Both the position numbers and the translations under genes were made by a program. From Deltaproteobacteria bacterium RIFCSPLOWO2_12_FULL_60_16 (lineage in GTDB: Bacteria > Desulfobacterota > Binatia > UBA9968), in NCBI GenBank assembly GCA_001798565.1, contig MGSR01000119.1:1-17999 (forward strand): 17,999 nt of DNA, in the 5' to 3' direction. Positions within the stretch are counted from its first letter, which is position 1. Every line of letters starts with the position of its first letter. The notes below the pieces were generated by a model. The model worked only from the letters and a program-made list of their open reading frames with translations. It was not told the DNA's origin and made no database searches. This document shows positions 8,252 through 14,520 of this stretch, piece after piece.

Positions 8252-9370
8252 TTAACCCTTCTGAGTGCAGTCGGGATGGTAAGCCCCCATGCGACATTGG
8301 GCTCCCACTTTCGCCAAACCGGCCTCGAACTCCCGGTGGATCCCCGGATCCTCGTCCTCGAACTCGATCTGGCCGCCGCCTTTCTTGATATCCGTGTAGG
8401 TGGAGCCGTCGCCGTCGGTCATCCTCATGAAGCGAAAGCGCCAGTTGTTCCAGCGCAGCGCCAGGTAGCGCGCCGGCTGGGCCCCCGAATTGAAATGCTG
8501 ATGAAACCACTGGTTGGGCGGCACGACCACGCTCCCCGGCTTCCAGTCGACCCGCCTGCGCCCCTCGCCCTCCTTCCAGAGAAGCGAATAGCCCTGCCCG
8601 CTCAAGATGATGACGTGGGCGCCCGGTCCGTGCCGGTGGCCCTTCTTATAGGTCCCCACGGGAAACTCCGAGATGTGGCACCCCATCGTCTGGCCGGCCA
8701 GGTCGAATTTCATGTTGCTGCTGCCCTTGCCCCGCTCGCTGTAGTCCTTCAAAGAGACGGTATGGGTATCGGCGACGAAGTTCGTCGACATGAAGAGCCG
8801 GCCGTAGATCTTCCCCTTGCCGCTGAAGTAATCCTCCTCCTCGGCGTTGAAGCGGTCGCTGAAAACAAATTCATCGCCGAAGATGAAGTCCAGGTTATGG
8901 AAGAGATTCATCATGAAGCAGGAGTTGGTGACGGCGAAATACCGGGCCGGCTCGCTGCCGCTGCCGTTAAAATGCTGGTACCAGGCGTTCAGGGGAATGG
9001 CGAAGAGGCTGCCCGGCCCCCATTCGAATGTTTGCTTTTTGCTCCCCTTCTGCCAGACCGTCGTCGCCCCGTGCCCCTTGGCGACGTAGACCATTTCTTC
9101 GTAGAGGTGCTTTTGCGGCTTCAGCTTCCCTCCGGGCGGGATCTCGCAGACATAACCGTCGTTCACCCCGCCGGTCCCGTCGAGGATCACGATCGCCCCG
9201 AGGCCCCCTTTGAGATCCCACGGCGCGAGCTCCACGCTCTTGATATCCTCGACGAAGAATCCCCTGACGACCGGGATCTTCTGTGTCTGAAGCCAGTCCG
9301 CATGGGTTTCAATCCTAGGGAGCACGCTCTCATCCAGCTTCTCGACTTTCGCCTCTTGCTCGTTCGCCAC
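8252..9370 (-). CDS. Bicupin protein, possibly a ring-cleaving dioxygenase relative
   Basis: The 372-residue sequence has two cupin barrels. Cupin 1 (about residues 60-150) carries only a partial metal motif: KPQKHLYEE with H88, then H133 in WYQHFN. Cupin 2 (about 225-310) has HRHGPGAH with H245, H247 and H252, then HQHFN with H290 and H292, so a three- or four-His metal site is likely, with His in place of the usual Glu. Gentisate/salicylate 1,2-dioxygenases are also bicupins with a three-His iron site in an HRH motif, so a dioxygenase role fits, but I cannot name the substrate. It starts at GTG 9370, supported by AAGGAGGAG just upstream. There is no signal peptide. SBP1 lies 36 bp upstream and the LigJ-like gene 119 bp downstream. 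It may instead be an isomerase or a binding protein. Confidence 0.82.
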   Translation of the reverse strand: MANEQEAKVEKLDESVLPRIETHADWLQTQKIPVVRGFFVEDIKSVELAPWDLKGGLGAIVILDGTGGVNDGYVCEIPPGGKLKPQKHLYEEMVYVAKGHGATTVWQKGSKKQTFEWGPGSLFAIPLNAWYQHFNGSGSEPARYFAVTNSCFMMNLFHNLDFIFGDEFVFSDRFNAEEEDYFSGKGKIYGRLFMSTNFVADTHTVSLKDYSERGKGSSNMKFDLAGQTMGCHISEFPVGTYKKGHRHGPGAHVIILSGQGYSLLWKEGEGRRRVDWKPGSVVVPPNQWFHQHFNSGAQPARYLALRWNNWRFRFMRMTDGDGSTYTDIKKGGGQIEFEDEDPGIHREFEAGLAKVGAQCRMGAYHPDCTQKG

Positions 9371-9406
9371 GGCACTCCTCCTTTTTTTTCTTCAAGCTAC
9401 GGCATC

Positions 9407-10540
9407 CTATCGCTTCTGCTCGTTCGCCTTCATAATCTCTTTGGCCAGATCGAAAATAGGCTTCATGTCGGCAAATTCCGGCCGGACCACATCAAAGTAT
9501 CTTCTCCCCTCAATCATCCGGTTGCCCGGCGGAACCTCATCCTTGGAGATATCGATTCTCCGGGAATTGGGAGGGTCATGCGGATCGCCGAGCTGCTGCA
9601 GCGCCTTCTGTCCCCTGGGGGAGAGAAACCAGTTGACGAAGACCTTGGCCGCATTGGGATGGGGCGCCCGATTGAGCAGGCTGAGGGAGCCGCCGCCGGT
9701 GGAGAAGCTGCCCCCCTCCTTCCAGCCGCCGGTGTCAAAATCGTCTACGGGAAGCCCCTGGTTGTTGGCCTTTTGGGAGTCCTTGCATCCCATGCAGATG
9801 GCGAACTTCTCCTTGGCCAGCCAGTCGGTCATCTGGGGAAAGTTCTTGCTGAAGGTGATGTCCATGCCGCCGAAAAACTTCCTGATAAACTCCGGGCCGA
9901 TCTCGGGATGATAGTAGAGAAACTGCATGGTGGCCCCGAGACCGGTATCCCGGGGATCTAAAGAAACGATCTTCCCCCTCCATTTAGGATGGAGGAGATC
10001 CCAGTGGGAATTGAAGGTCTTGGGTTCCACCAGCTTCGCATTATAGGAAAGCTGGGCATCGCTCGGGTTGGCCAGGTAGGCATAGATGTATTTCCCGTCG
10101 GGATCCGCGTAGCGGTGCTCCCCGCCATACCACTTGGACTCATCCGCGACCTCGGGCAGGAGGAGGAGAGGCTTCAGCGGATCCAGAGCCTTGGCCTTAT
10201 AGAGCACATTGAAGGCGCCGTTGGCCCCGCCGCTGTAGAGATCGGCGAGATATTTGTCGGCCCGCCTTTCGGCTATGATCCGGGTTGTCAGCTGGGAGCC
10301 TCTTCCCGTGACCGAGACCACCTTGATCTCAGGGTACTCCTTCTGGAAGGCGTCCAGGAGCCTCCCGTAGCGGTAGAAATAAATCGCGACTTGGCCTTCT
10401 TTCTTGGCCGCCTGCAAGGTCTTCTCCCACTCGGCCTTCCAGTCGGCGCCCGCGGCGCGGCCGAAAGCCATTTCGAGGAGAAGCAGAAGCGCCAAGCTTG
10501 TGACGAAACTGGCCGCTTTGATTTTTTGCCCGTAGCCCAT
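9407..10540 (-). CDS. SBP1, family-1 extracellular solute-binding protein
   Basis: This 377-residue periplasmic binding protein should deliver a ligand to one of the two ABC cassettes. A Sec signal peptide (KIK n-region, hydrophobic core FVTSLALLLLLEMAF, predicted cleavage near residue 32 before DWKAEW) starts the protein. Family hallmarks are WEKTLQAAKKEGQV at 38-51, the DLYSGG strand near 100-105, HWDLLHPKWRGKI at 179-191 and RAPHPNAAKVFVNWFLSP near 291-306. C249 and C252 form a CxxC absent from SBP3. The paired C-terminal tyrosines that bind iron in FbpA are not evident, so I would not call it an iron-binding protein. ATG 10540 follows AAAGGAGGGAG, a strong ribosome binding site. It resembles SBP3 more than SBP2. 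The neighbouring catabolic genes suggest an organic acid ligand. Confidence 0.9.
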   Translation of the reverse strand: MGYGQKIKAASFVTSLALLLLLEMAFGRAAGADWKAEWEKTLQAAKKEGQVAIYFYRYGRLLDAFQKEYPEIKVVSVTGRGSQLTTRIIAERRADKYLADLYSGGANGAFNVLYKAKALDPLKPLLLLPEVADESKWYGGEHRYADPDGKYIYAYLANPSDAQLSYNAKLVEPKTFNSHWDLLHPKWRGKIVSLDPRDTGLGATMQFLYYHPEIGPEFIRKFFGGMDITFSKNFPQMTDWLAKEKFAICMGCKDSQKANNQGLPVDDFDTGGWKEGGSFSTGGGSLSLLNRAPHPNAAKVFVNWFLSPRGQKALQQLGDPHDPPNSRRIDISKDEVPPGNRMIEGRRYFDVVRPEFADMKPIFDLAKEIMKANEQKR

Positions 10541-10582
10541 CGCTCTCCCTCCTTTAGGTTTGTGAGTCCTTAGCGCCTCCGC

Positions 10583-11518
10583 TCACGCATACAACCGGTC
10601 GATATAGCCGCTGTCGTCGATCTCGCGAACGTAGTGCAGATTCCACAAGACCAAGGGATTGAAATCTCGTATCGCCGGGTTTTCCCGCACGGCCAGGGCA
10701 AAAATATTCTCGATCGCCCCGGCCGTGGGGTAGGGTTTTCGCTCCAGAGACTTCTCCTGGTTTTCGTAGAATATGTCCATCTCTTCTCCCGACTGGAATT
10801 TCAGGACATCGCGGCAGCTCTTCTCAAAAATATTAAGGGTGTCCTCCCGCCGGGTCTTGAAAAAGTGGATCGCATCCACCAGCGCAAGGAGCAGACGGCG
10901 GACCTCGTCCTGATGGCGATTCACGTAGGTCGTCGTCGTGGTGATCGTCACCCCTTCGATCATCGGCATCGAGGAGACCTCGATCACGTTGGCCCCGAGC
11001 TTGCGCGCGCGGAACTGCTCGACGGCGCGCACGAAGGTCGCATCATATTCCCCTGACATCACTTTCCGAACGCGATCCAGCCCTTTTCTCTCGCCGTTGA
11101 CCAGCTCCACGTCCCTCCCCTCTTCCAGACCGTGAATCTGCAGGTAGCGCCAGACGTTGAGCCCGGTATGGCTGTGGAAGTCGTCCATGGCGACGCGCCT
11201 GCCCTTTAGGTCCTCAACCCCGCGAATGCCGGCGCGCGCCACCAGCCAATTTTCTTTCCATAGATTATTGGTCTGGGCGATGTGCACGAACGGCTCGCCT
11301 TTCAGCGCCCGCGGGGCGTAGAGGTTGTGGTGGTTGCCGGAGATAATATCCAGCTCTCCCGCCCTCAGCTCCTTAAGCGCCTGCTCTCGCAGCCCTTCCC
11401 TGGAGCCGAGCTCGATCTCGACCCCGTGTTTTTCGAGAAACCCGCCCTCCTCCATCACCTTCCACAGGGGCACATGGCCCGCTGCCCGGTAAAAAACACG
11501 AATTTTCTTGCCCGCCAT
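10583..11518 (-). CDS. Leaderless NMT1/TauA-type binding-fold protein (cytosolic; possibly an enzyme)
   Basis: This 311-residue protein has the type-2 periplasmic-binding-protein fold of the NMT1/SsuA/TauA group: GFLEKHGVEIELGS near 26-39, LRAGELDIISGNH near 51-63, VEDLKGRRVAMDD near 101-113 and a helical C-terminal half. Unlike SBP1 and SBP2 it lacks any N-terminal hydrophobic segment; it starts MAGKKIRVFYRAAGHVPLW, directly on the first strand. The ATG at 11518 has GGGAGAAT upstream, and there is no room for a missed leader before the repeat tracts. Leaderless proteins of this fold include enzymes such as 4,5-dihydroxyphthalate decarboxylase and the pyrimidine synthase THI5. The THI5 Cys-rich motif is absent. 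With a phthalate-oxygenase-like gene in the same cluster, a decarboxylase role is possible. A cytosolic sensor or a binding protein that lost its leader are alternatives. Confidence 0.8.
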   Translation of the reverse strand: MAGKKIRVFYRAAGHVPLWKVMEEGGFLEKHGVEIELGSREGLREQALKELRAGELDIISGNHHNLYAPRALKGEPFVHIAQTNNLWKENWLVARAGIRGVEDLKGRRVAMDDFHSHTGLNVWRYLQIHGLEEGRDVELVNGERKGLDRVRKVMSGEYDATFVRAVEQFRARKLGANVIEVSSMPMIEGVTITTTTTYVNRHQDEVRRLLLALVDAIHFFKTRREDTLNIFEKSCRDVLKFQSGEEMDIFYENQEKSLERKPYPTAGAIENIFALAVRENPAIRDFNPLVLWNLHYVREIDDSGYIDRLYA

Positions 11519-11543
11519 GAGATATTCTCCCGTCTGTTTTTGC

Positions 11544-11571
11544 TATTAGCGATCAGCCGTCAGCCGCTAGT
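11544..11571. repeat. Degenerate heptanucleotide tandem repeat tract C
   Basis: Four 7-nt units are read on the plus strand: TATTAGC, GATCAGC, CGTCAGC, CGCTAGT. The unit resembles the CGTCAGC class of short tandem repeats seen between genes in some environmental genomes. It lies between SBP2 and the leaderless binding-fold gene. Confidence 0.55.
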
Positions 11572-11585
11572 AGATGACCTCTTTT

Positions 11586-11606
11586 TATTGCCTACTGCCT
11601 ATTGCC
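11586..11606 (+). repeat. Heptanucleotide tandem repeat tract D (TAYTGCC)
   Basis: Three exact 7-nt units are read on the plus strand: TATTGCC, TACTGCC, TATTGCC. The tract ends five bases before the SBP2 stop codon. The same unit occurs on the opposite strand in tract A near the SBP2 start, so inverted copies of one heptamer flank most of the gene. Confidence 0.75.
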
Positions 11607-11611
11607 TCTCT

Positions 11612-12778
11612 TCATCGCGATTTCAGTATTTTCCACACTCTGCTGCGCGTCTCCTTTCTGCCCTTGACCACCCATTTCCAATCCGTGTCGTCGAAGTAAT
11701 TCGCCCCTGGACGGGGAATATTGCCGGGGTTTAGAAAGGACTCATCCACATCGGTGCGCAATGTAGCGCTGCCATAACCCTTCGCATAGATCTCAAGCCC
11801 CTCTCTGGACATCATCCAGTTGGCAAAGAGCCGAGCGGCGCCCGGGTGCGGCGCCTTGTTGGCAAGCGTGAGCAGCCACGGAGAGCCATTGACCGCGCCC
11901 GCCACGTCGGCAAGCTCGAAGATCTCCAGGATCTTAAAGCCCTCCTTTTGCAGCGGCCTGACATCGTCCTCGCGGCAGTTCAGACAGATCGGCTGGGTGC
12001 CCCGGGCGAGCCAATCCGTGAACTGTCGTCGCTCCCGGGTGCTGACCGGCTTCTGCTCGATGTAGAGTTTTTTCAAAAACTCCTCGCCGAGCTGGTTTAA
12101 GAAGCGCGAGGCCAGATTGGCGCCGGCGCCTGTCGTCGTGGGATCTTCGGTCGAGATCTTGCCCTTCCACTTGGGATTCAGGAGATCCTTGGACGAGCGC
12201 ATCTCCTCCGGCTTGACGTGATCCGGGTTGATGAAGAGCAGATTCGCCACGCTCCTAAAAGGGCGCAGCACGTAGCTCTCCTCAGGATCCACGAACCAGG
12301 GTTTCCCCGTCTTCCACTTTGCCGGATCCACCACCTCGGGGAGGATCAGCAGTGGTTTCAGCGGATCTACCAGCTTCTCGCCGTAAAGCGTATTGGCAGT
12401 GGTATCCGGCCCGGAGAGATAAATGTCGATCGAGTAGATCCCCGCCGACCGCTCGGTCCGAACTCGGGCCACAATCCGACTGGAGCGCCCGGCGATGAAT
12501 TCCACGGGAACGCCGAACCGGGACATGAATTTGGGAATGATCTCGTTGCGCATGACTGGATCCGGCGAGCCCGCGACCACGACCTTTCCCTCCCTCTTGG
12601 CCGCGGCCAGGGTCTCATTCCACTCTTTTTCCCAGTCTCTGGACTGCGCCCACGCGGGCGCAACAGTAAGCAGTATACAGTAGGCAGCCGGCAGTAAAGA
12701 ACGAGTCAATTTTTGCTTCGAGTTTTCCGCCTTCTGTTTTCTGCTCTCCGCTTTCTGCTCTCTGCCTTCGGTCTTCAT
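11612..12778 (-). CDS. SBP2, family-1 solute-binding protein with repeat-encoded signal peptide
   Basis: This 388-residue periplasmic binding protein is presumably the partner of permease B, whose gene ends 17 bp upstream. The mature part follows the SBP1/SBP3 plan: WEKEWNETLAAAKREGKV at about 49-66, LVDPLKPLLILPE near 136-148, LLNPKWKGKI near 199-208 and NKAPHPGAARLFANWMMS near the C-terminus. C265 and C268 form a CxxC at the place where SBP1 has one. The signal peptide is odd: residues 4-23 are a 7-residue repeat (GREQKAE, SRKQKAE, NSKQK), followed by the hydrophobic core LLPAAYCILLTVAPAWA with likely cleavage after A44. Both parts are encoded by heptanucleotide repeats. The ATG at 12778 directly follows AAGGAGGAAAG, so the repeats are translated. 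It is the most divergent of the three SBPs. Confidence 0.9.
   Translation of the reverse strand: MKTEGREQKAESRKQKAENSKQKLTRSLLPAAYCILLTVAPAWAQSRDWEKEWNETLAAAKREGKVVVAGSPDPVMRNEIIPKFMSRFGVPVEFIAGRSSRIVARVRTERSAGIYSIDIYLSGPDTTANTLYGEKLVDPLKPLLILPEVVDPAKWKTGKPWFVDPEESYVLRPFRSVANLLFINPDHVKPEEMRSSKDLLNPKWKGKISTEDPTTTGAGANLASRFLNQLGEEFLKKLYIEQKPVSTRERRQFTDWLARGTQPICLNCREDDVRPLQKEGFKILEIFELADVAGAVNGSPWLLTLANKAPHPGAARLFANWMMSREGLEIYAKGYGSATLRTDVDESFLNPGNIPRPGANYFDDTDWKWVVKGRKETRSRVWKILKSR
12662..12696 (-). repeat. Heptanucleotide tandem repeat tract A (TACTGCC), inside SBP2 coding sequence
   Basis: Five consecutive 7-nt units are read on the minus strand: TACTGCC, GGCTGCC, TACTGTA, TACTGCT, TACTGTT. 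Translated in frame they give LLPAAYCILLTV, the hydrophobic core of the SBP2 signal peptide. The same unit occurs in the opposite orientation in tract D beside the SBP2 stop codon. Confidence 0.8.
12724..12765 (-). repeat. Heptanucleotide tandem repeat tract B (GCAGAAA), inside SBP2 coding sequence
   Basis: Six consecutive 7-nt units are read on the minus strand: GCAGAGA, GCAGAAA, GCGGAGA, GCAGAAA, ACAGAAG, GCGGAAA. They begin four codons after the SBP2 start. Three units equal 21 nt, so the protein repeats every seven residues. They encode the charged n-region of the signal peptide. Confidence 0.85.
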
Positions 12779-12790
12779 CTTTCCTCCTTA
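12779..12790 (-). promoter_or_regulatory. Ribosome binding site fixing the SBP2 start
   Basis: TAAGGAGGAAAG on the minus strand lies directly before ATG 12778. It is the only strong Shine-Dalgarno sequence near the N-terminus, so translation should begin upstream of the repeat tracts. Confidence 0.8.
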
Positions 12791-12795
12791 AATTG

Positions 12796-14520
12796 TTATG
12801 AACCGGTAAGCTTCAGCCCGAGCCTTCTCCCCGCCAGCACCATCGCGCTTATAATGAGAGTGATCAGCAATCCCAGCGCCGCGGCGCGCTCCAGCTCTCC
12901 GGTAAAACTGTATTCCATCAACAGGATCGACAGCGGACGGGATTGCGCGCTGTAGAGGAGCACCGGGGTGCTGATGCTGGTGAGGGCGCTGCCGAAGTTG
13001 AGCAGCCCCACGGTGGCGGCAATCGGCGCCACCAGAGGGAGCAGGATCCGGCGGTAGGTGTAACCCCACGAGGCCCCGGTCACACGCGCCGCCTCCTCCA
13101 GGTCGGGGCCGAGCTGCAAAAAGGCCGCTTTAAATGCCTGCGTGCTCACCGGGCTGTCCTTGATCGTCATCGCCAGGGCGATGCCCCAGACGCTGCCGTA
13201 GAGAACCGAACGCAGGGGGGTGGCGAGGAAGAGCCAGAGAAGTCCGAGGCTCATGAGGATGCCGGGCACCACCCAGGGGAGCCAGCAGAAAAGATCGAGC
13301 AGCTCGGCGCCGCGGCTCTTCCGCGAAGCCACGAGATATCCCACGGTGGAGTAGAGAACAATCCCCGCCAGGGCCGTCGCCGTAGCGATGATCAGGCTGT
13401 TTTTCAGCGAGCTTAGAAAAATCGGATCCATGAGAAGGTTCTGCCAGTGGGCGGCCGTAAACGGGGAAGCGATATTGAAAAAACCGTAGCGGCGCATGAA
13501 GGAGCCTATAAGAAGGAAGCTCAAAGGGAGGATCATCATCACCGCGAAGTAGAGAAGACATCCCCCCAGCGCCCAATATCTCCACTTTCCCAGCTTGACC
13601 CGCATCGTCGAGTAGGCCTGGCCGGTGACCACGATGAACCTCTTTCCCCTGAGATAACGCCAATAAAAGTATGACAGCACCACCAAGACCAAAAGAAAGA
13701 CCGATCCCAAGGCCGTGGCCTCGCCAAAGGCCGGCGGTTCCTGCCTGGTATAGTCGTAGATGCGCGTGGCATAGACGTAGATTCCCGCCGGCAGGCCGAG
13801 CAGGAGCTCCGTATTAAAAGACTCCAGCCCGCGGATCAGGCTCAACGCGGCCACCGCCAGGACCATCGGCGCAAGGACCGGCAGGGTGATACGCCGGAGC
13901 GTCGTCAGGTTGCTCGCCCCGGCCACCCGGGCCGCCTCCTCCAGGCTCGCCCCCAGGCGGCGAAAGACCGGCGTCAACAGCATCACTTTGAACCAGATGC
14001 CGTTCGTGGAAGTATGGACCCAAACGATTCCCCAGAAGCTGTAGGGGTTGAAAATCGGCCCCTCGACGAACGGGAGCACGCCCGCCAGCGTGTTCAGAAA
14101 GCCGAAGCTCGGATCCAGAAGCAGAATCCACGCCAGGACCAGGGGAAAGTCAGGGATGAAATAGGCGAACCAGCAAAGGAACTCGAGCGTGTTTCCCCCG
14201 GGCATGTCGGTCCGGGCAATGAGCCAGGCGACCATCACCGACAGGATCATGGCGGGGATCAGGCGCACCACGGAAAGGAGAAAGCTCATCCAAAGCGCGC
14301 TTAACGTCCCTGGGTCGGAAAAGCCGCGGATCCAGTTCGCCAGGCTGTAAACGGCGTCCTTGCCGGGCGCGGCCACGTTGAGGCTGCTCCAGAGGAGAAA
14401 GAGCACCGGTAGCCCCATGACGACGGCGAAGAAAACAAGCATGAATGATTCGGCGAGATGAGAGAGCCGAAGCCTGACCCGCAGGCCGGGAAAAGGAAGT
14501 GAGGCGGCCGGCATTTTCAT
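12796..14520 (-). CDS. Fused two-domain ABC permease B (FbpB type)
   Basis: This 574-residue inner-membrane permease has two MetI-like domains in one chain. EAA loops lie at about 194-214 (EEAARVAGASNLTTLRRITLP) and 475-495 (EEAARVTGASWGYTYRRILLP). The first membrane span is at about 24-45, and the second domain begins near residue 315. Shared segments with permease A (for example NPYSFWGIVWVH against DIYSFWGIIWVH, and GLPAGIYVYATRI against GIPWGFYVYSTKI) show that the two are paralogues. ATG 14520 overlaps the ATPase B stop codon in an ATGA arrangement, so translation is probably coupled. The SBP2 start codon is 17 bp downstream of this gene's stop, making ATPase B, permease B and SBP2 a complete importer cassette. 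Its substrate is unknown. Confidence 0.93.
   Translation of the reverse strand: MKMPAASLPFPGLRVRLRLSHLAESFMLVFFAVVMGLPVLFLLWSSLNVAAPGKDAVYSLANWIRGFSDPGTLSALWMSFLLSVVRLIPAMILSVMVAWLIARTDMPGGNTLEFLCWFAYFIPDFPLVLAWILLLDPSFGFLNTLAGVLPFVEGPIFNPYSFWGIVWVHTSTNGIWFKVMLLTPVFRRLGASLEEAARVAGASNLTTLRRITLPVLAPMVLAVAALSLIRGLESFNTELLLGLPAGIYVYATRIYDYTRQEPPAFGEATALGSVFLLVLVVLSYFYWRYLRGKRFIVVTGQAYSTMRVKLGKWRYWALGGCLLYFAVMMILPLSFLLIGSFMRRYGFFNIASPFTAAHWQNLLMDPIFLSSLKNSLIIATATALAGIVLYSTVGYLVASRKSRGAELLDLFCWLPWVVPGILMSLGLLWLFLATPLRSVLYGSVWGIALAMTIKDSPVSTQAFKAAFLQLGPDLEEAARVTGASWGYTYRRILLPLVAPIAATVGLLNFGSALTSISTPVLLYSAQSRPLSILLMEYSFTGELERAAALGLLITLIISAMVLAGRRLGLKLTGS

Larger units (their letters stand above)
11519..11611. 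other. SBP2 to leaderless-protein gap
   Basis: The 93-bp gap is mostly filled by two heptanucleotide repeat tracts (11544-11571 and 11586-11606), listed separately. The ribosome binding site for the next gene, GGGAGAAT on the minus strand, lies at about 11524-11531. No promoter or terminator was recognised. Confidence 0.5.

Noticed and set aside
8276..9961. 561-aa plus-strand ORF opposite the cupin and SBP1 genes
   Set aside because: It spans two unrelated minus-strand genes and the gap between them. GC-rich codon bias creates long antisense frames, and there is no recognisable domain or ribosome binding site.
9407..10540. Annotation as ferric iron-binding protein (FbpA/AfuA)
   Set aside because: The fold and the permease type fit, but the paired C-terminal tyrosine ligands were not seen and the gene neighbourhood is catabolic.
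10583..11518. THI5-type pyrimidine synthase
   Set aside because: The Cys-rich motif and the active-site histidine context of THI5 are absent, and no thiamine genes are nearby.
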